Source of the DNA: Bifidobacterium saimiriisciurei | GTDB lineage: Bacteria; Actinomycetota; Actinomycetes; Actinomycetales; Bifidobacteriaceae | Assembly (NCBI RefSeq): GCF_010667655.1 | Contig: NZ_WHZU01000001.1 | Coordinates: forward strand, 186,001 to 250,000 | Length of the DNA stretch: 64,000 bases | Reading direction: 5' to 3' | Part shown: positions 34,339-42,202 of the stretch, one piece after another | How the letters are laid out: the number at the start of each line of letters is the position of its first letter | Position numbering within the stretch: position 1 is the stretch's first letter | Program-made: the position numbers and the translations under genes | Notes under the pieces: model-generated | Told to the model about the DNA's origin: nothing | The model's database searches: none | Seen by the model: the letters and a program-made list of their open reading frames with translations, nothing else

Positions 34339-35658
34339 TCAGTTGGCGGATTCGACGCTGATGCCCTTGTCCTTGAGGTCCTTGACGGTCCATGCCTGGA
34401 CGTTGTCGAGCATCTGGTCGGCGGTGATCTTCTTCTGGGTGAACTGCGCCCACTGGTCCTGCAGCTGCTTGAACATGGAGCTCCAGTTCACGCCGGTGGT
34501 GTAGGGGGCGAGGGTCTTGTCGGCCTCTTCGACCACCTTGGCGGCGTCGTCGTTGTCGTCGAGCAGCTTGTCGGGCAGGGAGTCCTTGACGTACTTGCTG
34601 GCGTCGGTGACGGCCGGGAAGGCGCCGGAGCCGGTCTGGGCGTTGGCAGCGGTCTTGATGGCGGTGTCGTTGGTGGCCAGCCAGGTGGCGAACTCGACGG
34701 CGGCCTGCGGGTTCTTCGCGCCCTTCGGCACGCCGTTGCCCTGCGCGTTCAGCGGGGTGACGACGTCGGAGCCGGCGGATTCCTTCGGCCATGCGACGGC
34801 GTGCCAGTCACCGAGCGACTTGGAGAAGTTCTGCTGGTAGGCGGACAGCTGCCAGGTGGAGGTGCCGACCGTGGCGAGGTTGCCGGACTGGAAGTACTGC
34901 ATCAGGGCGTCCCATTCGACGTAGGTCTTCTGGGAGAACATGTCGTTGTCGACGATCTGCTGCAGGTAGGCGGCGGCCTTCTTGGTCTCCGGGCCGTTGA
35001 TGTCGACGACCCACTTGTCGCCCTTGGTGGAGTACCACTTGGCGCCGAACTGCTGGGCCATGAGCACCAGCTGCGACGGGTCCTCACCGGGCAGGTTGAT
35101 GAGCTTGATGTCCTTGTTCTTGGCCTTGAGGGCCTTGCCTGCGGCGATCATCTCGTCCCAGGTGGTCGGGGCCTTGACGCCGGCGGCGTCGAGGGTCTTC
35201 TGGTTGACGATCATGAACTGCGGGCTGACCTTGTAGGGGATGACCGCGAGCTGATCGCCGACGGTGAAGGAATCGACGGCCTGCTTGGAGATCTTGGACA
35301 GGTCGGGGTTGTACTGCTTGACGTTCTGCAGCGTACCGTCGGCCAGCAGCGAGATCGTGGAGTCCATGTTGACCTCGGTGAGGTCAGGGGCGTTGCCGGC
35401 CTTGACCGCGTTGACGAGGGCCTGCTCGGCCTTCTCCTGCGAGGCCTGCTGCTTGTAGACGACCTTGATCTTGCTCTGCGACTTGTTGAACTCGTCGGCC
35501 TGCTTCTTCTGGCCCTGGTCCCAGCCCCACCATTCGATGGTCACGGGGCCGTTCGAGGTCGAGGAGCCGCTGCTCGAGCCACCGCATGCCGCGAGCGGAG
35601 CCAACAGACCGACGGCGGCGACGGCGCTCACCGCGATCTTCATCCAACGCTTGTTCAT
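34339..35658 (-). CDS. ABC sugar transporter substrate-binding lipoprotein (family 1)
   Basis: 439 residues. Signal peptide and lipobox LLAPLAACGGSSS, then the binding domain beginning TIEWWGWDQGQKKQADEFNKS, typical of oligosaccharide-binding CUT1 proteins. GVPKGAKNPQAAVEFATWLA is the conserved late segment. AAGGAGG precedes the ATG. First gene of the import operon; its promoter carries a LacI-type operator and is divergent from the second anchored lyase-like gene, so surface degradation and uptake are likely co-regulated. Confidence 0.93.
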   Translation of the reverse strand: MNKRWMKIAVSAVAAVGLLAPLAACGGSSSGSSTSNGPVTIEWWGWDQGQKKQADEFNKSQSKIKVVYKQQASQEKAEQALVNAVKAGNAPDLTEVNMDSTISLLADGTLQNVKQYNPDLSKISKQAVDSFTVGDQLAVIPYKVSPQFMIVNQKTLDAAGVKAPTTWDEMIAAGKALKAKNKDIKLINLPGEDPSQLVLMAQQFGAKWYSTKGDKWVVDINGPETKKAAAYLQQIVDNDMFSQKTYVEWDALMQYFQSGNLATVGTSTWQLSAYQQNFSKSLGDWHAVAWPKESAGSDVVTPLNAQGNGVPKGAKNPQAAVEFATWLATNDTAIKTAANAQTGSGAFPAVTDASKYVKDSLPDKLLDDNDDAAKVVEEADKTLAPYTTGVNWSSMFKQLQDQWAQFTQKKITADQMLDNVQAWTVKDLKDKGISVESAN

Positions 35659-35683
35659 ACCGAACCCTCCTTGGTTTGGGTTA

Positions 35684-35829
35684 TGTAACTAGTTTCAACC
35701 GCGAAACAATTACAGAATAGGGCAAATTTCGACAATCTGTCAATTTCGTTGAAATCATCGGCGTTTCGCGGTTTTTGCAGATGTTCATAGAGACCGCTAT
35801 AGTGCCAGATAAGCTCGTAACTATTTACA
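35684..35829. promoter_or_regulatory. Divergent promoter region with two LacI-type operators
   Basis: TGTAACTAGTTTCA at 35684-35697 lies 26 bp upstream of the binding-protein gene, and CGTAACTATTTACA at 35816-35829 lies about 100 bp upstream of the anchored lyase-like gene. Both share TGTAAC-type half-sites and probably bind the same LacI protein. Confidence 0.75.
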
Positions 35830-35930
35830 TGAACATCGTTGTTGTGCAGCTATCCGGCCGACGTCATCCGTCGGCCTCATGTGAACGGACCCGCGGGCGA
35901 AAACAACTATTTCCGAGGAAGGGAATGCTA

Positions 35931-38900
35931 ATGACACAGCTGTCATTATGGCGACGGGCCGGCCGGGCCGGCATCGCCGCCGCCATCTCCACGGCCATGG
36001 CCATATCGGCGCTTGCGGCCGGCGGAAGCATGGCGAACGCATCGGAGGCCGTGACGCCTCGCATCGGCGCGCCCACGGCGAGCTCCGTCACGCCCGATCC
36101 CGACGGCACGGTGATCCAGACCGCCAGGATCAAGGGCTCCGACGGCGGCTACCTCGCCGTTCGCCAGAACGACGGCGCCGTCTACTCCACCAAGGACGCC
36201 TCCGAGGCGTCGGTGTTCAACGTCATCGAATACAAGTACAAGTACCAGGACTACGTGACCGGAACCGACACCATCCCCGCCGAGACCTTCGGCTCCATGG
36301 TCACCACGTACTCCTTCCAGGACACCCGCTCCGGCCAGTACCTGACCATCCAGAACTACCGTGAGAAGAACACGGTGGCCGCCAAGTACTACAACGACGA
36401 CCCCACCTGGGGCTCGACCGTCTACGACATCTACGCCACCGCCGGCTACGTGGGCTACAACGAGCGCTTCTACATGGACCAGGACACCGCCGACGGCAGC
36501 TGGGCCATCACCACGCACATGAACTCCGAGCGCGACATCAAGCCCGGCGACGAAAGCGACGGCAAGTCGTTCGCCAAGTACCAGACCAAGCTTTCCGGCA
36601 CCCGATTCGTCACCTTCAACACCGAGGCGAGCACCCCCGACAAGGCCCCCTATCGCGTGACATTCGAGAAGGCCGACCCGCAGTCCAAGATCGTCGCCGA
36701 CAACGAGACGCGTGACTTCACCCACCCAGGCATCGCGCTTTCCGCCACCGACCTCGACACCATGAAGGCCCATGTGTCCAAGGGCGAACAGCCATGGAAG
36801 GGCGACTTCGAGAAGCTGCTGGCCGACTCGCACACCACCGACGGCCCCAAGGGCCAGAACTACACCGAGATCGGGCGCGGCTCCTACACCACCTGGGACG
36901 CCCCGCGCCGCGACCAGTTCGACAACGACGCCCAGACCGCATACAACAACGCGCTCGCCTGGGCGGTGACCGGCGAGGCCAAGTACGGCGACAAGGCCGC
37001 AGCGACCATCACCAACTGGACGCATCTCAAGGCGTTCAACGGACGCGACCGCATCCTCGGCGCCAGCATCGGCACCTACCGCCTGCTCGCCGCGGCCGAG
37101 ATCGTCACCTACTACGACGGCGGCTACGCCGGCTTCACCAAGGACGCGCAGACCGCCCTGAAGAACGAGATGCTCGACGTGTTCTATCCCGTCATCCGCG
37201 ACGGCAGCGCCCCGATGCTCGCCAACGGCAGCTGGGACGACAGCTCCATCATGACGATGATGGCCATCGGCGTCTACACCGAGAACGCGCACATCTACAA
37301 CCGCGCCGTCACCATGTATCAGGACATCCACGTCAACGGCTCCATCGCCGCCTACATCAACGACGAGGGCGTCACCCAGGAGGCCGGCCGCGACATGGAC
37401 CACGCGCAGCTGCCCATCGCCTGGATGGCGCAGATCTGCCTGACCGCCGAGAAGCAGGGAGACGCCAGCCTGTGGGGCCTGTACGACAACCGCCTGGCCA
37501 AGGCCATGAACTGGTACGCCAAGTACAACCTCGGCCATGACGACGTGCCCTATTCCATCGTCGACAACATCTACCATCTGCGCGGACCGTTCGCCTACTG
37601 GGACAAGATCAACACCTGGATCAACGTGAGCTACCGCGGCTTCCTCGCCCCGACGTTCGAGACCGCCTACGCCCACTACAGGAACGTCGAGGGCGTCGAC
37701 ACCACGTGGATGGAGAAGGCCGCCCGCGCCATGCGCCCCGAAGGCTACAGCACGCTCGACTTCCTCAACTACTCCACGCTGACCAACTACAACGGCGAGG
37801 CCACCACGCCGCGCACGTTCATCCAGCTGCGCACCTCGGAGAAGCCGTGGTACCAGAACACGTGGGACGAGGTCAACGCCTACCGTCCCGGCTCCGACGA
37901 GCTGCCCAGCGGCGTGGACCAGACGCTGAACTCCTTCTTCTCCGTGAACAAGGACGGCACGCTCGCCATCACGTCGAAGTGGGAGAAGGCCCCGCTGTTC
38001 GAGGTCATCAAAAACGCCGACGGCACATACTCGCTGCTCGCCACGCAGAACGGCAAGTACCTCTCCGTGACCGACGAGGCCGACGGCGCCGACCTGGTCG
38101 TCAAGGCCTCCGCCAGCACGATCGGCGACAACGAGAAGTTCGCGATCTCCGGCATCGGCGGCCCCGGCGCCACCATCAGCTCCCCCTCGCACGACAACCG
38201 CCAGCTGACCATCACCCCGAAGAGCAGCAAGGACCCGGCCGGCACCTCGCCGAAGCTGGTGCTGGGCGCAGCCGGAGTCAAGGGCTCGTTCGGCCTGATG
38301 CGCCAGGCCTCCGACATCACCGTGAAGTTCGACGCGAACGGCGGCTCCGAGGTGGCATCGCAGACCGTGCAGTGGAACGACCCCGTCTCCGAGCCCAAGG
38401 CACCGACCAGGGCCGGCTACACGTTCACCGGCTGGTACTCGGACGCCGGGCTCACCCAGGCATGGGACTTCAAGACCGCCAAGGCGACCGGCGACACCAC
38501 CCTCCATGCGGGCTGGGCCAAGCAGGCCGCCGGCGTGGACAAGGCCGGCCTGATCGCGATGGTCAACAAGTACGCCGGCGTGAAGCAGGGCGACTACACC
38601 GACGCCTCATGGACGAAGTTCCAGGACGCGCTGGCCAAGGCCCGCAAGGCGCTTGACGGCGCCACCACGCAGGCCCAGGTGGACCAGGCCTCCAAGGAGC
38701 TCGACGCCGCCTACAAGGCGCTTGCCGTCAAGCCCGGCAACGGGCAGCAGCAGGGCAATGCCGGCGGCTCGCAGAAGCCCGGAAACAGCGGCCAGCAGGC
38801 GGCCGATGGCGGCAGCTCCCCGAAGCCGACCAACACCAACGCCTCCAACGCCAACGCCGACAACGGCGGAAAGACCAGCACCAACGGCGGCGCCCTAGGC

Positions 38901-38993
38901 CATACGGGCACGGCGGTCGCCGGCCTCGTCACGGCCCTGGTGCTGCTGACGGGTGCGGGCACCGCGTTCGTCATCCGCAGGCGCCGCGCATGA
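35931..38993 (+). CDS. Secreted, cell-wall-anchored alginate-lyase-superfamily protein with FIVAR-like repeat
   Basis: 1020 residues from the ATG at 35931 (GAGGAAGG eight bases upstream). Signal peptide (LWRRAGRAGIAAAI...ANA). Domains: fascin-like beta-trefoil (about 60-240), alpha-barrel lyase domain (264-622) with GSWDDSSIMTMMAIG and RDMDHAQLPIAWM (His near 491), a second trefoil-like segment (about 670-790), a Flg_new/InlB-type repeat (VKFDANGGSEV...LHAGWAK, about 796-863), a FIVAR-like three-helix segment (about 869-932), a Gly/Asn/Ser linker and an LGHTG sortase-like motif at 989-993 with membrane helix and RRRRA. Paralogue of 24974-28369. Probably a surface lyase or lyase-like binding protein; polymer unknown. 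Confidence 0.8.
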   Translation: MTQLSLWRRAGRAGIAAAISTAMAISALAAGGSMANASEAVTPRIGAPTASSVTPDPDGTVIQTARIKGSDGGYLAVRQNDGAVYSTKDASEASVFNVIEYKYKYQDYVTGTDTIPAETFGSMVTTYSFQDTRSGQYLTIQNYREKNTVAAKYYNDDPTWGSTVYDIYATAGYVGYNERFYMDQDTADGSWAITTHMNSERDIKPGDESDGKSFAKYQTKLSGTRFVTFNTEASTPDKAPYRVTFEKADPQSKIVADNETRDFTHPGIALSATDLDTMKAHVSKGEQPWKGDFEKLLADSHTTDGPKGQNYTEIGRGSYTTWDAPRRDQFDNDAQTAYNNALAWAVTGEAKYGDKAAATITNWTHLKAFNGRDRILGASIGTYRLLAAAEIVTYYDGGYAGFTKDAQTALKNEMLDVFYPVIRDGSAPMLANGSWDDSSIMTMMAIGVYTENAHIYNRAVTMYQDIHVNGSIAAYINDEGVTQEAGRDMDHAQLPIAWMAQICLTAEKQGDASLWGLYDNRLAKAMNWYAKYNLGHDDVPYSIVDNIYHLRGPFAYWDKINTWINVSYRGFLAPTFETAYAHYRNVEGVDTTWMEKAARAMRPEGYSTLDFLNYSTLTNYNGEATTPRTFIQLRTSEKPWYQNTWDEVNAYRPGSDELPSGVDQTLNSFFSVNKDGTLAITSKWEKAPLFEVIKNADGTYSLLATQNGKYLSVTDEADGADLVVKASASTIGDNEKFAISGIGGPGATISSPSHDNRQLTITPKSSKDPAGTSPKLVLGAAGVKGSFGLMRQASDITVKFDANGGSEVASQTVQWNDPVSEPKAPTRAGYTFTGWYSDAGLTQAWDFKTAKATGDTTLHAGWAKQAAGVDKAGLIAMVNKYAGVKQGDYTDASWTKFQDALAKARKALDGATTQAQVDQASKELDAAYKALAVKPGNGQQQGNAGGSQKPGNSGQQAADGGSSPKPTNTNASNANADNGGKTSTNGGALGHTGTAVAGLVTALVLLTGAGTAFVIRRRRA

Positions 38994-39059
38994 CCCGGCA
39001 CCAACAATGATGACGGCGGGCCATCGTTGATGGACCATCGCCATCATCTCCCCTGACTC

Positions 39060-39095
39060 GAGAGGGCCCCGGCAGATACGCCGGGGCCCTCTCGC
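39060..39095 (+). terminator. Strong hairpin after the anchored lyase-like gene
   Basis: GAGAGGGCCCCGGC and GCCGGGGCCCTCTC form a perfect 14-bp stem with a six-base loop, 67 bp after the stop. No clear T-run follows. Confidence 0.75.
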
Positions 39096-39248
39096 CGTCT
39101 CATGCGTCATATCCCCGCATCCATAAGCCCCCTTCCCCGAACGGCGCCGACGACCAGCGGCAGGCACATACGGAAAATTGATACACGGAAAATCGGTAAG
39201 CATTTTCCATAAGTAAAATCTTTTTGTTGCAATAATTTGCTTTTCTTA

Positions 39249-39263
39249 TGGAAAGCGCTTACT
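39249..39263. promoter_or_regulatory. Operator TGGAAAGCGCTTACT
   Basis: Near-palindrome 110 bp upstream of the MFS gene, differing in one base from the site at 29801. The shared site suggests one LacI-family regulator for both genes. Confidence 0.72.
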
Positions 39264-39372
39264 GTAACGGTAGTCATGAATCAGCGCACGCGTCTTTCGC
39301 ACCGATCCACGACACCTGAGACGCCGCGCCCGAGACCTATGGACGCTCCGGTATACATCGGAAGGAACAATG

Positions 39373-40755
39373 ATGCTCACCCAAATCCTTGCCGCCGTCG
39401 AACGGTTCGGCATTCCGAAGAAACTCATAGCGGGATTCCTCACCGTCGCCGTGTTCATGACCGGCGACGGCTTCGAACTCACGTTTCTGACGAAATACAT
39501 GGTCGACCACGGCTTCTCCGCAGCGCAGGGATCGCTGCTCATCACCGTCTACGGCCTGTTCGCGGCGATCGCTGGATGGACTGCCGGCGTGCTCGCCGAG
39601 ATGTTCGGAGCCCGCCGCATCATGCTCATCGGCGCCTGCTGGTGGATCGGCGTGCATCTCGTCTTCCTCGGCATCGCCCTGCCGAGCGGCGTCTATCCGT
39701 TCATACTCGCCGTCTATGCGCTGCGCGGATTCGGATACCCGCTGTTCATCTACTCGTTCATGGTGCTGCTCGCGCAGACGGTGCGCCCCGAACGCCTCGC
39801 CTCGGCCACCGGACTGTTCTGGACGTGCTTCTCGCTGGGCCTCGGCGTGTTCGGCGCCTACATCCCCAGCTTCCTCATCCCCGCCGTGGGCGAATACCGC
39901 ACGTTCTGGTTCGCCATCCCCTTCTCGGTGGCCGGCCTGCTGCTGTGCCTCCTCATGGTGCCCAGGACCCGTGATTCCAAGGCCGCCAAGCTCACCCACG
40001 AGGAGCGCGTCAAGGAGCTTGCCGAGGGCGTGACCATCGCGTTCCACAACCCCGGCATCGCCGTATGCGGCATCATCCGCATGATCAACAGCCTGCTGCT
40101 CTACGGATTCCCCGTCATCATGCCGCTGTATCTGTGCGGCAGGCAGTACGGCGGCGACAACTGGTTCCCCGTGCAGGACTGGATGCGCATCTGGGGCTGC
40201 GTGTTCATCGTCATGCTGTTCTTCAACGTGTTCTGGGGCTGGTTCATGGACCGCTTCGGATGGGTGTGGCCCATGCGCTGGTTCGGCTGCGCGCTGCTTG
40301 CCATCTGCGCGCTCTCGTTCTACTACGCGCCGCGCCGGTTCGGCGCGAACGCGCCGCTGATGGTGCTCGCCGCCGTGTTCATCGGCGTCGGCACCAGCGC
40401 CTTCGCATCGATCCCCGCCATCATGAACAGCCTTGTGCCCGAGAAGCGGGGCGCGGCGCTTTCGGTGTACAACCTCTCCGCCGGCCTAGCAACGTTCGTC
40501 GGCCCTGGCATCGCCACCCTGCTGCTTTCCACGGTCGGCATCGCCGGCATCTGCTGGACGTATGCGGTGCTGTATGTGGCCGGAGCGGCGCTCACCTATA
40601 CGTTGCGGCCGAAGCAGCCCGGCCTGGCGAAGAAGCCGGCCGCAGTCGTCCGGACGGCGGACGCCAAGGACGGCGACATCTCAATCGAGGCTGCGGCCAA
40701 GGTGACTGCGCTTGCGCACAACCCCATGGCAACCATGGACGACGAAGCGATATAG
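39373..40755 (+). CDS. MFS transporter, polyol permease (RbtT/DalT/CsbX) type
   Basis: 460 residues from the ATG at 39373, six bases after AAGGA; the adjacent ATG at 39370 is closer than usual. Twelve transmembrane helices. Motifs FMTGDGFELTFLTKYMVDHG and GVLAEMFGARRIMLIGACWW fit the polyol/sugar-alcohol permease branch of MFS. Last gene of the carbohydrate island on this side; presumably imports a monosaccharide, polyol or sugar acid released at the surface. Confidence 0.82.
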   Translation: MLTQILAAVERFGIPKKLIAGFLTVAVFMTGDGFELTFLTKYMVDHGFSAAQGSLLITVYGLFAAIAGWTAGVLAEMFGARRIMLIGACWWIGVHLVFLGIALPSGVYPFILAVYALRGFGYPLFIYSFMVLLAQTVRPERLASATGLFWTCFSLGLGVFGAYIPSFLIPAVGEYRTFWFAIPFSVAGLLLCLLMVPRTRDSKAAKLTHEERVKELAEGVTIAFHNPGIAVCGIIRMINSLLLYGFPVIMPLYLCGRQYGGDNWFPVQDWMRIWGCVFIVMLFFNVFWGWFMDRFGWVWPMRWFGCALLAICALSFYYAPRRFGANAPLMVLAAVFIGVGTSAFASIPAIMNSLVPEKRGAALSVYNLSAGLATFVGPGIATLLLSTVGIAGICWTYAVLYVAGAALTYTLRPKQPGLAKKPAAVVRTADAKDGDISIEAAAKVTALAHNPMATMDDEAI

Positions 40756-40778
40756 ACCACTTCATCGGGACATCGGCC

Positions 40779-40816
40779 AGGCCGGGGCGTCATTCATCGA
40801 CGCCCCGGCCTTTTTA
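40779..40816 (+). terminator. Rho-independent terminator of the MFS gene
   Basis: GGCCGGGGCGTC and GACGCCCCGGCC form a 12-bp stem followed by TTTTTATTG, 24 bp after the stop. Confidence 0.92.
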
Positions 40817-40936
40817 TTGTGTTTGTATAGCGCTCACATGTACGAAAAACCCACATTCCATACCACCTGACCGCTATATCGCACAGAATCCGACACGCCG
40901 ACGAAACGGCGCAATACCAACCAATCGGTAGGTACA

Positions 40937-40958
40937 TTTGCGCCAGCGCTTGCGCAAA
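40937..40958. promoter_or_regulatory. Palindrome upstream of the peptide gene cluster
   Basis: Arms TTTGCGC and GCGCAAA flank CAGCGCTT, about 70 bp upstream of the first peptide ATG. The core TGCG-C/T-CAGCGC recurs in the palindrome at 63891 upstream of the seventh peptide gene. A further TTGCGC half-site follows at 40959. Confidence 0.65.
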
Positions 40959-41026
40959 TTGCGCAGGTGGTCTATCGTTATTCATGTCAGCCAAACAGGG
41001 CGGACGAAAAACATGAAGGAGACAAC

Positions 41027-41146
41027 ATGAACATGAAGCATTCCATGATGCGCGGTCTGGCGCTGTACGGCGCTTCCACCATGGCCGGCATCTCCACCAC
41101 GAAGCTCAACGAGACCATCCTCGACATCGCGCGCGACGAGCGCTGA
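41027..41146 (+). CDS. Small peptide gene 1 of a paralogous family (39 aa)
   Basis: Peptide begins MNMKHSMMRGLALYGASTMA and ends ILDIARDER. GAAGGAGAC precedes the ATG. It shares the block RGLALYGASTM with peptide 4 (41615) and RG-M/L-ALYG with peptide 6 (43626). No signal peptide or double-Gly leader. The N-terminal half is basic and could form an amphipathic helix; the C-terminal half is acidic and ends in Arg. First of five tandem genes, function unknown. Confidence 0.75.
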   Translation: MNMKHSMMRGLALYGASTMAGISTTKLNETILDIARDER

Positions 41147-41208
41147 GCTCACCCACAGACTTTCATAACCGAATAACCAATACAGACTTTTCAATCAAGG
41201 AGAACACA

Positions 41209-41322
41209 ATGGACTTCACCAAGGCCCTTCGCAACCTCGCTTCCTACGCCGCCGACAACATGGTCGTCGCCCCGCACTCCGTCAAGGAGATCGCGGCCTT
41301 CCACGTCGACATGGACCGCTGA
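41209..41322 (+). CDS. Small peptide gene 2 (37 aa)
   Basis: Begins MDFTKALRNLASYAADNMVV and ends KEIAAFHVDMDR. AAGGAG precedes the ATG. Very similar to peptide 3 (shared ASYAADNM/AAYAADNM and FHVDMDR), and the two upstream spacers are also alike (CAGACTTTTCAATCAAGGAG and AAGACTTTCGATCAAGGAG), which indicates a recent tandem duplication. Function unknown. Confidence 0.75.
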   Translation: MDFTKALRNLASYAADNMVVAPHSVKEIAAFHVDMDR

Positions 41323-41380
41323 ACCGGCAGCAGCAAGCGATAGATAACCAACAAAGACTTTCGATCAAGGAGAAACAACA

Positions 41381-41494
41381 ATGAACATCAAGAGCGCTCT
41401 TCGCGGACTCGCCGCCTACGCCGCCGACAACATGACCATCGTCCCGGCCTCCCCCAAGGAAATCGCTTCCTTCCACGTCGACATGGACCGCTGA
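41381..41494 (+). CDS. Small peptide gene 3 (37 aa)
   Basis: Begins MNIKSALRGLAAYAADNMTI and ends KEIASFHVDMDR, with AAGGAG upstream. Closest relative is peptide 2. Its start MNIK...LRGLA also matches peptide 4, linking the two subgroups of the family. A CCGGCGAT-AATCGCCGG hairpin lies in the 120-bp spacer before peptide 4. Confidence 0.75.
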   Translation: MNIKSALRGLAAYAADNMTIVPASPKEIASFHVDMDR

Positions 41495-41614
41495 AACACC
41501 GGTCAGCGAGTTTCGACCCACTGAAAACACCTTCCGTCCCGCACTTCGGGTACGGTACATCCCCGGCGATAATCGCCGGTCATCAATCAATACGAAACAA
41601 ACGGAGATATGACA

Positions 41615-41740
41615 ATGAACATCAAGAAGAACCTGCTGCGCGGCCTCGCTCTCTACGGCGCCTCCACCATGACCACCACCCCGTCGATGAGCAAGCAGAT
41701 GCTCGACACCATCCACAGCATCGAGAACGACGCCCGCTGA
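41615..41740 (+). CDS. Small peptide gene 4 (41 aa)
   Basis: Begins MNIKKNLLRGLALYGASTMT and ends IHSIENDAR. CGGAGATATGACA precedes the ATG. Shares RGLALYGASTM with peptide 1 at 11 of 11 positions. Function unknown. Confidence 0.73.
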   Translation: MNIKKNLLRGLALYGASTMTTTPSMSKQMLDTIHSIENDAR

Positions 41741-41798
41741 ATCGCGGACTGGCATCCCGACCAATTCAATTCGTCAACCAAAGCCATAAGGAGTAATC

Positions 41799-41921
41799 AT
41801 GGGCTTCAAGAACAGCATGAAGAAGACCTTCGCCCTCATGGGTGCCGCCTCCCTCACCGCCTACAACGGCCGCACCTACCAGCAGATCGCCGATTCCGTC
41901 CTGGAAGAAGACGCCCGCTGA
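41799..41921 (+). CDS. Small peptide gene 5 (40 aa)
   Basis: Begins MGFKNSMKKTFALMGAASLT and ends IADSVLEEDAR. TAAGGAG precedes the ATG. The most divergent of the tandem set but keeps the pattern: Lys near position 4, hydrophobic/Ala-Gly-Ser middle, acidic end with terminal Arg. Last gene before a terminator at 42070. Confidence 0.72.
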   Translation: MGFKNSMKKTFALMGAASLTAYNGRTYQQIADSVLEEDAR

Positions 41922-42069
41922 GCTGAGGTCGAGATAGACATGGTCTGCCGCAAGGCATGACCACGGGAGGCCTTAGGGGAATCCCAACAGAGAAGAAGAT
42001 AAGAGGATATGCGGCCAACGGCGTCCGCGTATCGCATTCATCACATACGTATATAAATCAATATGATTC

Positions 42070-42092
42070 AAGCGGCGCGAAGCCGCTTTTTT
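42070..42092 (+). terminator. Terminator of the peptide cluster
   Basis: AAGCGGC-GCGAA-GCCGCTTTTTTG: a short GC stem followed by six T, about 150 bp after peptide gene 5. It marks the peptides as one plus-strand transcription unit. Confidence 0.88.
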
Positions 42093-42202
42093 GTTATGCG
42101 CCCGGCAATCCCCCGACATGGAAACCCCCAAGGAGTTGATTCTGTTTTGAGGTCAGAGGGGACCACGCTGCGCGTCCGTATGCGACCGACCCGCGACTCC
42201 CG

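Noticed and set aside
35946..38507. 850-codon minus-strand open frame opposite the second anchored lyase-like gene
   Set aside because: Antisense shadow of a protein with clear domains.
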